NCBI GenBank assembly: GCA_937958295.1
Contig: CALFEY010000366.1
Location: 1-28,985 of the forward strand
Length of the DNA: 28,985 nt
Source of the DNA: an uncultured Pseudomonadota bacterium
GTDB taxonomy: Bacteria > Pseudomonadota > Gammaproteobacteria > Burkholderiales > Casimicrobiaceae
Direction: 5' to 3'
Shown here: piece after piece, positions 21,757-28,985 of the stretch
How positions within the stretch are numbered: position 1 is the stretch's first letter
Layout of the letters: each line of letters begins with the position of its first letter
Notes under the pieces: model-generated
The model's database searches: none
The model's input: only the letters and a program-made list of their open reading frames with translations
What the model was told of the DNA's origin: nothing
Translations under genes and position numbers: made by a program

Positions 21757-22574
21757 CAGGCGCTCACCGACTGCGCGCGCACGCCGGGCCGCGCGCTGCC
21801 GAAAAGGTGCGCCCGCAGTCGTGCGCGGATGGCGGCGAACTCCGGCTCCGCGCGCACGTCATAGGTCCAACGCGGCTTGCGGAACGGTACGTCGATGATC
21901 TCGCGGATGCCGGCAGGTTGCCCGCCTAGCACCACGATGCGGTCCGACAGATAGATCGCCTCGTCGATATGGTGCGTGACGAAGAGCACGGTCTTGCGCG
22001 TGGTCTCGACGATCGACAGCAGTTCGTCCCACAGGAATTCGGCGGTTTGTGCATCGAGGCTGCCGAAGGGCTCGTCCATGAGCAAGATCGCAGGATCGTT
22101 GGCCAAAGCGCGCGCGATGCCTACGCGTTGCTGCATGCCTCCGGAGAGCTCGTGCGGGTACGCATGCGCGTGATTGGCGAGGCCGACGAGGGCGATGAAC
22201 TCGGCGGCCAGCCGCGCACGATCCGCAGGCGGCACGTTGCGAAGCTCGAGGCCCAGCTCGACGTTCGCCGCCACGGTACGCCAGGGAAACAGATTGATCG
22301 ACTGAAAGACCATGCTGCGGTCCTGGCCCGGCCCCTTGACGACGCGACCATCGATCGTCACGGTACCGTCGTCCGCACGCTCCAGCCCGGCCACGATTCG
22401 GAGCAGCGTCGTCTTTCCCGAGCCGCTGGCGCCGATTATGCTCACGAACTCGCTCTCGCGAACGTCGAGATCGACGCCTTGCAGAACCTGAGCCATGCGG
22501 GTGCCACCGCCATCGGTGCGCAGCGGAAACCGCTTGCCGAGGCCGCGGATCGACAGGCGCGCCGATGCGGTCAC
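21756..22574 (-). CDS. ABC transporter ATP-binding protein, SsuB/TauB type
   Basis: The 272-residue ATPase has Walker A GASGSGKTTLLR, Q-loop MVFQSINLFPWRTVAANVEL, signature LSGGMQQRVGIARALA, Walker B AILLMDEPFGSLD and switch His in LFVTHHIDEAIYLSDRI. These match the nitrate/sulfonate/taurine-type family and its NMT1/THI5-like receptors. The start is GTG 22574, which overlaps the binding-protein stop in GTGA and gives the natural N terminus TASARLSIRGLGKRF. A longer frame to 22628 would only read back into the neighbour. Confidence 0.92.
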   Translation of the reverse strand: MTASARLSIRGLGKRFPLRTDGGGTRMAQVLQGVDLDVRESEFVSIIGASGSGKTTLLRIVAGLERADDGTVTIDGRVVKGPGQDRSMVFQSINLFPWRTVAANVELGLELRNVPPADRARLAAEFIALVGLANHAHAYPHELSGGMQQRVGIARALANDPAILLMDEPFGSLDAQTAEFLWDELLSIVETTRKTVLFVTHHIDEAIYLSDRIVVLGGQPAGIREIIDVPFRKPRWTYDVRAEPEFAAIRARLRAHLFGSARPGVRAQSVSA

Positions 22575-23578
22575 TTCGCCGGGCCGAGCTTGGCGACGGC
22601 CGCCTTGACGAAGTTGGTCGTGGCCCACTTGTCGAATGCAACGGGCGCCGCTAGGACCTTGAAGCGCACCATCTCGTTGACGGTGAAGTCCCCGGCGGTC
22701 TTGTTCAGCAGCGCGTTGTTAGGATCCCACGGACCCGTCTCCCGCAGGATATCGTATGAGCGCGAGATGATGTCCGGCGACATGGGTGCAAGCGCTTGCA
22801 CGGCATAGGCCATGAACGCCGGCTTGTCGAGCGCTTCGCGGGTGGCGAGTAGATTGGCCTGGACGATGGATTCCGCCAGCGCGCGATTGCCGTCCAGGAA
22901 CGACTTCTTGGCCCAGAACGCCTTGAAGATGAAGTCCTTGAGCCCCGCAAACGACGACGGCAGGATCTGGAAAGGTCCCTTCTCCATGAGCTCCAATGCC
23001 TGCCCCACCTGGAACATCGCCGCCTTGACACCGCCAGACGCCAGGGCGTTGGCGCGTCCCGCGCCGCCGCCTACCACCCGCCACTGCACCTTGGTGGGAT
23101 CCGCACCGGCGGCCTGCATCATCATCACGAGCAGGTAGTACGTGGAGTCGACGAGCGAGATCACGCCCACCTCCTGGCCTTCGAGCGCCTTGAGGCTCGT
23201 GAGCTCCTTGGTGGCCACGGGCACGAGGTAGGGGCGTGCGCCGGAGGCGAGGGCGAAGACCTGTATCTCCTGGCTTTGCAGTACGGCCGCGAGTCCCGAT
23301 CCCAGCGTCGCGATGCCGACTTCGGCCTCGCCGGCGATCACCGCCTGGATCGCGCGCACGGCTCCCGGCACATACGTTGCCTTGCCGGTCACGCCTGGAG
23401 CCACCCGGGGCAGGAAGTGCTCGACGGCGCGGACGTCGGGAATACTCAGGATGTCGGGCGTGGTCCCGTTGGCCACCCGCACGTTGGTGATGGACTGTCC
23501 ATGCGCGATGCGCGCAAGGGGCAGGGTCGACGCTGCGGCGGCGGCAATCTGCAGGAAATGGCGGCGGCTCGTCGTCAT
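22571..23578 (-). CDS. NMT1/THI5-like ABC substrate-binding protein with Tat-type signal
   Basis: The 335-residue periplasmic protein begins MTTSRRHFLQIAAAAASTLP, a twin-arginine-like leader (SRRHFLQ) ending near IAHGQ. The body matches the SsuA/THI5/NMT1-like periplasmic fold: VRVANGTTPDILSIP, AIQAVIAGEAEVGIATLGSG, VATKELTSLKALEGQEVGVI, QWRVVGGGAGRANALASGGV. Receptors of this group bind sulfonates, nitrate, pyrimidine precursors, riboflavin or aromatic acids; the ligand is not readable here. Its neighbour, a cyclic-amide hydrolase, suggests a cyclic ureide or imide. Of two close ATGs (23584 and 23578) the second has correct spacing from GCGAGG and is used. Confidence 0.9.
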   Translation of the reverse strand: MTTSRRHFLQIAAAAASTLPLARIAHGQSITNVRVANGTTPDILSIPDVRAVEHFLPRVAPGVTGKATYVPGAVRAIQAVIAGEAEVGIATLGSGLAAVLQSQEIQVFALASGARPYLVPVATKELTSLKALEGQEVGVISLVDSTYYLLVMMMQAAGADPTKVQWRVVGGGAGRANALASGGVKAAMFQVGQALELMEKGPFQILPSSFAGLKDFIFKAFWAKKSFLDGNRALAESIVQANLLATREALDKPAFMAYAVQALAPMSPDIISRSYDILRETGPWDPNNALLNKTAGDFTVNEMVRFKVLAAPVAFDKWATTNFVKAAVAKLGPAK

Positions 23579-23591
23579 GGGCATACCTCGC

Positions 23592-24974
23592 TTAGTGAGA
23601 AGGACTGCGAACGAGGCGACCGTGACCCGGCTGGCCGACGACGCGGCCGTCCTTCATCACGATCGCGCCGCGGGAGATGGTCATCACGGCACGTCCTCGA
23701 TAGGCGCGGCCGGAGTACGGCGACCACTGCACCTTCGTGTAGCACTCGGCATCGTCGAGGATGCCGGTCGCCGCCATGTCGATCACGGTGAGGTCGGCAT
23801 CGGACCCCGTGCGGATGGTGCCCTTGCGCGGATAGGCGCCGATCAGGCGTGCCGGGTTCTCGCACAGCACACGCACGAACGTGCGCAGCGAAAGCACGCC
23901 GTCGTTCACGAGCGTGAGCAACATGGCCGAGACGTGATCGAGTTGCGGATTGCCGAAGGGGATGCTCCACGCGTCCTTCCATCCCGGCTCCAGCTCCTCC
24001 TTGGTATGGGGCGCGTGGTCGCTCGCCAGCACATCGACGTCGCCCGCCTCCACGAGCTTGAGGAGCTGCTCGCGTTGCGCGGCCGGCAGCCCATAGGGCG
24101 TGGAGAGCGGCCCGAGCCTCGCCATGTCTTCCTCGCCCAGGAGCATGTACTTCGGATTGATCTCGGTGGTGACCGGCACCCCCTCGGCGCGTCCTTCGCG
24201 GATCATCTTCACGCTGCGCTCGGTCCGAACGTGGAGAATGTGCGCGCGTGCGCCGGAGGCCCTGCTCATCTCAACCAGTGTGCTGATGGCGGTGTGATCG
24301 CCGACGAAGTTCTCTCCGAAATAGGCCTCGAGGAAATCGCGCGGCCCCGTGGTGCCCGCCGCCCATCGCCGGCGCGACTCGCTCGTGAAGAGTTGCTGGT
24401 TCTGCGGGTGGATGGCGCAGTACACACCGAGGTCGCGCGCCTGGCGGAGCACGTCGTACAGGTCGCCATCGTCGCCGGTGAAGAGCTCGGGGTCGTGTGG
24501 ATACTTGGACTTCGGGTCGGAGACCATGAAGATCTTCACGCCCAGCGCGCCCTCATCCACCATGCCGGGAATCTCCGCGGGACGCGTTGCGCCGGCGTAC
24601 AGACCGAAATCGACGATGGCCTTGCCGAGCGCGAGCTCCCGCTTTTGCGCAAACCGCTCGCGCGTCAGCAGTGCGGGCTTGTTGTTCGGCATGTCGACAA
24701 CGCAGGTGAAGCCGCCCGCCGCCGCCGCCTGGGTGCCTGTCAGGAAGTCTTCCTTGTAGGTGAGACCGGGATCGCGGAAGTGCACGTGCGTGTCGATGAA
24801 GCCGGGGAGCACCGCGCGACCCGCGAGATCGATCGTTTCCTTTGCCGCGGGTTCCCAGCCGTGGTCGGAGATGAACACAACGCTGCCATCGTCAATGCCC
24901 AGTGAGGCCGGTACGAGTGCGCCGTCCATGAACACATTTCCGCCCGTCAACAGCAAATCGATTGAAGGCTTCAC
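23592..24974 (-). CDS. Dihydroorotase/hydantoinase-like cyclic amidohydrolase
   Basis: The 460-residue enzyme is a TIM-barrel amidohydrolase with a binuclear metal site: HxH in FIDTHVHFRDPGLTYKED (His63, His65), the bridging Lys147 in GVKIFM, His189 in CAIHPQN, His248 in HILHVRT and the catalytic Asp319 in LASDHAPHT. These place it with class I dihydroorotases, allantoinases and hydantoinases, which open cyclic amides or ureides. Length (460) fits allantoinase/hydantoinase better than typical biosynthetic dihydroorotase. No pyr genes are near, and the gene lies in an operon with an IclR regulator and an importer, so a catabolic role is likely. The start GTG 24974 overlaps the iclR stop in GTGA. 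The exact substrate is unknown. Confidence 0.88.
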   Translation of the reverse strand: MKPSIDLLLTGGNVFMDGALVPASLGIDDGSVVFISDHGWEPAAKETIDLAGRAVLPGFIDTHVHFRDPGLTYKEDFLTGTQAAAAGGFTCVVDMPNNKPALLTRERFAQKRELALGKAIVDFGLYAGATRPAEIPGMVDEGALGVKIFMVSDPKSKYPHDPELFTGDDGDLYDVLRQARDLGVYCAIHPQNQQLFTSESRRRWAAGTTGPRDFLEAYFGENFVGDHTAISTLVEMSRASGARAHILHVRTERSVKMIREGRAEGVPVTTEINPKYMLLGEEDMARLGPLSTPYGLPAAQREQLLKLVEAGDVDVLASDHAPHTKEELEPGWKDAWSIPFGNPQLDHVSAMLLTLVNDGVLSLRTFVRVLCENPARLIGAYPRKGTIRTGSDADLTVIDMAATGILDDAECYTKVQWSPYSGRAYRGRAVMTISRGAIVMKDGRVVGQPGHGRLVRSPSH

Positions 24975-25753
24975 GCCTTGCGTTCCTTTCCTGCATGGAT
25001 TCCTGGAAGGCCGGAGCGGTGACCCAGGCGTGTCGAGATTGCTTCCGCCGCTTGCATGACTTGTGCACCGAGCCGCGCCACCGCGGATCCGCGAAAGCGC
25101 AGCTCCGGCCCCCAGACGCCGATCGCCGCTACCGGTGCGGCAGTCGAGTCGTGGATGGGTGCCGCAACGCCCCAGATACCCTCGCGCCATTCGCCGCGAT
25201 TGACCGCAAATCCCAAGCGCCGCACCGACGCCAGCTCGCGCAAGAGCCGATCGTGCGTCGTAATGGTCGACGGCGTGAACGCGGTGAGCGGAAATGCCAT
25301 GCTGTCGATGGCATCCTCCGCAAAGGCCAACAGCGCCTTGCCGGTGGAAACGCAGTAGGCGGGCACGCGGCTACCGACCTGCGTCGTGGCCCGAAGCGCA
25401 TGTCGACTGTCGGCCTTGTCGACATAGATGATGCTGTCCCCATCCATCACGGCGAGTTGCACCGACTCGTCGGCAGCATCGGCGAGCGCGCGCAGATCCG
25501 GACGGGTCGCTTCCGTGAGATCCAGCCGATCCAGCGCGGTTATTCCGAGCTCCCACATCTTGAGGGTCAGCCGATAGCGCTTAGTGGCGATGTCCTGCGA
25601 CACGTAGCCGGCCGCTACGAGCGTGCGCAGCAGGCGGTGGGCGTTGGCCTTGGTGAGGCCCAACTCGTCCGCGACGTCCGTGACGCCACGCGGTTGAGCC
25701 TTGGCGGCCAAGGCTTCGAGGACGCGCAACGCCTTGAAGACGGTCGTGTCCAT
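24971..25753 (-). CDS. IclR-family transcriptional regulator
   Basis: The 260-residue protein has an N-terminal winged helix (FKALRVLEALAAKAQPRGVT, DVADELGLTKANAHRLLRTL, VAAGYVSQD, YRLTLKMWELG; about residues 5-75). The IclR effector domain follows with VQLAVMDGDSIIYVDKADS, GSRVPAYCVSTGKALLAF and AVNRGEWREGIWGVAAPIHD. IclR proteins sense small acids or catabolic intermediates and usually control the adjacent catabolic operon. Here it is the first gene of that operon, and a strong palindrome overlaps its start codon. No Shine-Dalgarno precedes ATG 25753, so the mRNA may have a very short leader. Its stop overlaps the amidohydrolase start. Confidence 0.93.
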   Translation of the reverse strand: MDTTVFKALRVLEALAAKAQPRGVTDVADELGLTKANAHRLLRTLVAAGYVSQDIATKRYRLTLKMWELGITALDRLDLTEATRPDLRALADAADESVQLAVMDGDSIIYVDKADSRHALRATTQVGSRVPAYCVSTGKALLAFAEDAIDSMAFPLTAFTPSTITTHDRLLRELASVRRLGFAVNRGEWREGIWGVAAPIHDSTAAPVAAIGVWGPELRFRGSAVARLGAQVMQAAEAISTRLGHRSGLPGIHAGKERKA

Positions 25754-25789
25754 GTATCAATATGTGATACAAGGGATCATATATTGATA
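25753..25789. promoter_or_regulatory. Nested palindromic operator/promoter of the IclR operon
   Basis: TGTATCA (25753-25759) and TGATACA (25765-25771) form a perfect 7-bp palindrome with a five-base spacer. In addition TATCAATAT (25755-25763) and ATATTGATA (25781-25789) are perfect inverted 9-mers 17 bases apart. The block is AT-rich amid GC-rich DNA, touches the first base of the iclR ATG, and includes a minus-strand TATGAT (25777-25782) usable as a -10. Binding by IclR here would block transcription start or clearance. Beyond the block, 25790-25910 shows nothing I can name. Confidence 0.65.
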
Positions 25790-25911
25790 ACGATAGCGCG
25801 GCTGGTTCCGCGGTGCAACTGCGTTGCCGTGTCGAGGTGGGCGCCGCAAGTCGAGTGCCCAGGGCACCGACCGGCCGAACGAACATCGCTTGCGCCGGGC
25901 TTCTGGTCCGC

Positions 25912-25935
25912 GACGCGAGCAGATCTTGCTGCGTC
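25912..25935 (-). terminator. Hairpin after tex
   Basis: GACGC plus AGCA (25912-25916, 25918-25921) pairs with TGCT plus GCGTC (25927-25935), with one bulged G (25917) and a five-base loop. It begins 12 bases beyond the tex stop. No U-tract follows on the minus strand, so it may be a weak or Rho-assisted terminator separating tex from iclR. Confidence 0.35.
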
Positions 25936-25947
25936 GGGGACGCCCGT

Positions 25948-28263
25948 TCAGCCTTTGAGCTTGGCGAACGCCGCGGCCATCGAGCTCACGGGCTTCGCGG
26001 TCTCGCGCTGCGCGGACGGCGGTCGCGTGCTGCGGGGACGACCCGCCGGCGCGGTGTCGGCCTTGGCGGCGACCTCGTCGCTCAACCGCATGGTGAGCGC
26101 GATGCGCTTGCGCGCGATGTCGACCTCGACCACCTTCACCATGACGACGTCGCCGGCCTTCACCACGCTGTGCGGGTCCTTGACGAACTTGTTGGACAGC
26201 GCGGAGATGTGCACGAGGCCGTCCTGGTGCACGCCGATGTCCACGAAGGCGCCGAAGTTGGTGACGTTGGTCACGACACCTTCGAGGCGCATGCCGGGCG
26301 TGAGGTCCTTCAGCTCCTCCACACCTTCGGCGAACGACGCGGTCCGGAACTCGGGGCGCGGATCGCGGCCAGGTTTTTCCAGCTCCTTCAGGATGTCCTG
26401 GACGGTGGGAAGCCCGACGCCGTCCCGCGCGTACTTCTCGGCCTTGAGCGCGCGCAGGCGTGCGCTGTCGCCGATCACGTCGCGCAGTTCCTTGCGAAGG
26501 TCGGCAAGGATGTGCTCGACGACGGGGTACGATTCCGGATGCACGCCCGACGCGTCGAGCACGTTCTCGCCATCGCGGATGCGCAGGAAGCCCGCGGCCT
26601 GCTCGAACGTCTTCTCGCCGAGCCGCGGCACCTTGAGCAGCGCCTTGCGGCTGGGAAAAGGTCCGTTGGCATCGCGATAGCCCACGATGTTGGCGGCAAG
26701 CGACGGGTTGAGGCCGGACACGTGCGTTAGCAGGGCCACCGACGCCGTGTTCACGTCCACGCCGACCGTGTTCACGCAATCCTCGACCACGGTATCGAGC
26801 GAGCGCCCGAGCTTGCCCTGGTCGACGTCATGCTGGTATTGGCCCACGCCGATGCTCTTGGGATCGATCTTCACAAGCTCGGCCAGCGGATCCTGCAGGC
26901 GGCGGGCGATCGAGGCCGCGCCCCGCAGGGTCACGTCTACCCCGGGCAGCTCGCTGGAGGCAAGCTCGGAGGCGGAATACACCGAGGCGCCGGCCTCCGA
27001 CACGACGACGCGCGCGAGTTGCAACTCGGGGTGGCGGCGCATCAGCTCGCCAGCGAGCTTGTCCGTCTCTCGGCTCGCGGTGCCGTTGCCGATGGCCACG
27101 AGCTCCACGCGGTGCTTCTGCGCGAGCTGCCGCAGCGTGGCGAGCGAGCCCTCCCAGTCGCGGCGCGGCTCGTGGGGGAAGACGGTGGCGGTGTCCACGA
27201 GCTTGCCGGTGCGGTCGACGACCGCGACCTTCACGCCCGTGCGCAGGCCGGGATCGAGCCCGAGGGTGACGCGCGGCCCGGCGGGGGCCGCGAGCAGGAG
27301 GTCGTGCAGGTTGCGCGCAAACACGCGAATGGCCTCGTCCTCGGCCCGCGTGCGCAACTGGCTCATGAGCTCGATCTCGAGGTGCAGCGAGAGCTTGATC
27401 GTCCACGTCCAGCGCGCGGTGTCGAGCAGCCACTTGTCCGCGGGCCGGCCGCGATCGGCGATGCCCACGTGGCTGCCCACCATCCCGGTGCAGGGCGACG
27501 GGCGCGGCGGATCCTCGAGCTCGGGCGGCGTCTTGAGCTCCAGGCGCAGGACGTTCTCGTTACGTCCGCGCAGCATCGCGAGCGCGCGATGCGAGGGGAC
27601 CGCCTTCAGCGGCTCGCGAAAGTCGAACCAGTCGCGGAACTTGGCGCCATCGTTCTCCTTGCCCGCGACGACCGTCGATACCACGAGCGCGTGCTCGAGC
27701 AGGTGCTGACGCAGCTTGTCGATCAGGGCGGCGTCCTCGGCGAAGCGCTCGATGAGGATCTGCCGGGCGCCGTCGAGGGCGGCCTTGACGTCGGGGACGT
27801 GCTTCTCTGCGGGCTCCTTGTCGATACGCACGAAGCGCGCGGCCTCGGCTTCGGGCGCGAGCGAAGGATCGTTGAACAGGGCATCGGCGAGCGGCTCGAG
27901 TCCGGCTTCGCGCGCGATCTGCGCCTTGGTGCGGCGCTTGGGCTTGTAGGGCAGGTAGAGATCCTCGAGCCGTTGCTTGGTATCGGCATCCTCCACGTCG
28001 GCCTTGAGCGCGGGCGTGAGCTTGCCCTGCTCGGCGATGCTTGCGAGCACCGCGGCGCGTCGCTCCTCGAGCTCGCGCAGGTAGATGAGGCGCTCGGCGA
28101 GCGTGCGCAGCTGCGCGTCGTCGAGCTCCCCGGTGGCCTCCTTGCGATAGCGGGCGATGAACGGGACGGTGGCGCCTTCGTCGAGCAAGGCGACGGTGGC
28201 CGCGACCTGGGCGGCGCGCACACCGAGCTCGGTGGCGATACGGGATTCGATGGGAGGCAGCAT
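25948..28263 (-). CDS. tex: Tex-family transcription accessory / RNA-binding protein
   Basis: The 771-residue protein is a full-length Tex, a conserved cytoplasmic nucleic-acid-binding factor related to eukaryotic Spt6. Domains in order are: the N-terminal helical region (VPFIARYRKEATGELDDAQL, then DLYLPYKPKRRTKAQIA), the YqgF/RNase-H-like domain (TLGLDPGLRTGVKVAVVD), tandem helix-hairpin-helix motifs (VGVDVNTASVALLTHVSGLN, FPSRKALLKVPRLGEKTFEQ) and a C-terminal S1 domain (GMRLEGVVTNVTNFGAFVDI, then QDGLVHIS). A basic tail of about 50 residues follows (GRPRSTRPPS, AAAFAKLKG). ATG 28263 (MLPPIESRIATELGV) matches the family start. No Shine-Dalgarno is obvious, but a promoter lies just upstream. 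Length and domain order are normal and I see no damage. Confidence 0.95.
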   Translation of the reverse strand: MLPPIESRIATELGVRAAQVAATVALLDEGATVPFIARYRKEATGELDDAQLRTLAERLIYLRELEERRAAVLASIAEQGKLTPALKADVEDADTKQRLEDLYLPYKPKRRTKAQIAREAGLEPLADALFNDPSLAPEAEAARFVRIDKEPAEKHVPDVKAALDGARQILIERFAEDAALIDKLRQHLLEHALVVSTVVAGKENDGAKFRDWFDFREPLKAVPSHRALAMLRGRNENVLRLELKTPPELEDPPRPSPCTGMVGSHVGIADRGRPADKWLLDTARWTWTIKLSLHLEIELMSQLRTRAEDEAIRVFARNLHDLLLAAPAGPRVTLGLDPGLRTGVKVAVVDRTGKLVDTATVFPHEPRRDWEGSLATLRQLAQKHRVELVAIGNGTASRETDKLAGELMRRHPELQLARVVVSEAGASVYSASELASSELPGVDVTLRGAASIARRLQDPLAELVKIDPKSIGVGQYQHDVDQGKLGRSLDTVVEDCVNTVGVDVNTASVALLTHVSGLNPSLAANIVGYRDANGPFPSRKALLKVPRLGEKTFEQAAGFLRIRDGENVLDASGVHPESYPVVEHILADLRKELRDVIGDSARLRALKAEKYARDGVGLPTVQDILKELEKPGRDPRPEFRTASFAEGVEELKDLTPGMRLEGVVTNVTNFGAFVDIGVHQDGLVHISALSNKFVKDPHSVVKAGDVVMVKVVEVDIARKRIALTMRLSDEVAAKADTAPAGRPRSTRPPSAQRETAKPVSSMAAAFAKLKG

Positions 28264-28291
28264 GAGGAGAAGCGACGTGCGAAGGGGTCGG

Positions 28292-28320
28292 ACTGTACGT
28301 TCACGGCACGCGCCCGGCAA
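28292..28320 (-). promoter_or_regulatory. Sigma70-type promoter of tex
   Basis: On the minus strand TTGCCG (28315-28320) and TACAGT (28292-28297) are separated by exactly 17 bases. Each hexamer matches consensus at four of six positions. Transcription would start near 28285, about 22 bases before the tex ATG. Confidence 0.55.
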
Positions 28321-28387
28321 GTCTTGACGGCGCGAGGCAGGCTGTGGAAAGCGCGCGCGATCGAGCGCGCTGACGCGACGCTGAGGC

Positions 28388-28985
28388 CTACGGCACGGCC
28401 GCCGCCGGATGCCACGCGATGGTCCGCGCCCGGAGCTGCCCGCAGCCCGCATCGATGTCCTGTCCTGCGGAGTCGCGCAGCTTGGTGAGGATGCCGCGGC
28501 GGTTGAGCGCCGTGGCCATCGCCGCGGCGATGGCCTGTGCCGGCCGTTCGAAGGACGTCCCTTCCACCGCGTTGTAGGGAATGAGATTCATCACGGCGTA
28601 TTTGCCTTGCAGCAGGCGCGCGATGCCCTCGACCTCGTCGTCGCCGTCGTTGATGCCGCGCAGGAGCGTCCATTGGTACTGGATCGGATAGTGCGTGGCG
28701 CGGGCGTAGCGCTCGCCAGCGTCGACGAGCTCGTCGGGATCGATCTGCGGCGCGCGCGGCAGGAGCCGCCGGCGCGTGGCCGCCACCGTGGAATGCAGCG
28801 ACAGGGCGAGCGCGGGCTTCACCCGCTGGCGTGGCAGGCGCTCGAACACGCGGCGGTCGCCCACCGTGGAGAAGACGAGGCTCTTGTAGCCGATGGCCCC
28901 TTCGGTGCCGAGGAGGTCGATGGCCTCGAGCACGGCGTCGAGATTGTGCGCGGGCTCGCCCATGCCCATGAACACGACCTTGCCC
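28388..28985 (-). CDS. RlmN/Cfr-like radical SAM rRNA methyltransferase (5' end cut by window edge)
   Basis: The visible 199 C-terminal residues read from the right edge: GKVVFMGMGEPAHNLDAVLE, STVGDRRVFERLP, LALSLHSTVAATRRRLLPRA, NLIPYNAVEGTSFERP and the closing DSAGQDIDAGCGQL. The GMGEP motif and the cysteine in DIDAxCGQL (the methyl-carrying Cys of RlmN) identify the RlmN/Cfr family, which methylates A2503 of 23S rRNA and, for RlmN, A37 of some tRNAs. The radical SAM CxxxCxxC cluster lies outside the window. Several segments differ from classical RlmN (HSTVAATRRRLLPRAPQI instead of the usual HAPND...LVPIN). This may be the divergent paralogue many proteobacteria annotate simply as an RNA methyltransferase. 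Its stop lies 124 bases upstream of tex. Confidence 0.8.
   Translation of the reverse strand, partial: GKVVFMGMGEPAHNLDAVLEAIDLLGTEGAIGYKSLVFSTVGDRRVFERLPRQRVKPALALSLHSTVAATRRRLLPRAPQIDPDELVDAGERYARATHYPIQYQWTLLRGINDGDDEVEGIARLLQGKYAVMNLIPYNAVEGTSFERPAQAIAAAMATALNRRGILTKLRDSAGQDIDAGCGQLRARTIAWHPAAAVP

Noticed and set aside
23313..24905. A plus-strand open frame of 530 codons opposite the amidohydrolase and binding protein
   Set aside because: It spans parts of two genuine minus-strand genes and has no conserved sequence or ribosome site.
26830..28488. A plus-strand open frame of 552 codons opposite tex
   Set aside because: It is antisense to intact tex, with no recognisable domain. Its length is explained by the scarcity of stop codons in GC-rich DNA.

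Overview
The window comes from a GC-rich proteobacterium, most likely a betaproteobacterium of the Burkholderiales type. This is judged from the adjacent parE-parC pair, the strong G/C bias at third codon positions, GTG/TTG starts in tightly coupled operons, and the character of the Tex, ABC and cold-shock/DUF1294 proteins. I see no tRNA, rRNA, CRISPR array, insertion sequence or phage gene. Both edges cut genes: an ECF sigma factor on the left and an RlmN-like radical SAM methyltransferase on the right.

Left part (1-8506). A minus-strand ECF41-type sigma factor with a fused SnoaL-like domain lies behind an exact ECF41-type promoter. That promoter sits inside the decayed end of a TPR-protein gene. 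Divergent to it are a SRPBCC-fold protein and a DUF1428 protein, followed by a strong hairpin. Next come the two topoisomerase IV subunits (parE, parC; plus strand), a small cupin (minus), a cold-shock domain/DUF1294 membrane protein (plus) and a metallophosphoesterase (minus). The last two converge on a shared CTAG stop.

Middle (8507-18601, plus strand). A NarL/LuxR-type regulator whose receiver lacks the phospho-acceptor aspartate is followed by two tandem palindromes. Then comes a compact nine-gene operon: a Ugp/Mal-type ABC importer (ATPase, two permeases, binding protein), an inositol-monophosphatase-family phosphatase, an FGGY kinase, a single-domain class II aldolase, a second FGGY kinase of the D-ribulokinase-like branch, and a HAD-IIA hydrolase. 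Most junctions overlap or nearly touch. The set reads as import, phosphorylation and aldol cleavage of a sugar or polyol whose identity cannot be read from sequence. It is the best candidate here for an undescribed pathway.

Right part (18615-28985, minus strand). A beta-propeller (Vgb/YncE-like) protein is paired with a TPR regulator that appears to carry two winged-helix domains. Upstream is a second transport-catabolism operon: an IclR regulator, a dihydroorotase/hydantoinase-like amidohydrolase, a Tat-type NMT1/THI5-like binding protein, ABC ATPase, ABC permease and a small unknown protein. An AT-rich nested palindrome overlaps the iclR start codon, suggesting tight autoregulation. The operon probably imports and ring-opens a cyclic amide or ureide. 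Upstream of it lie tex, with a good sigma70-type promoter, and the partial RlmN/Cfr-like gene.

All calls come from reading motifs and gene order. No database search was possible.
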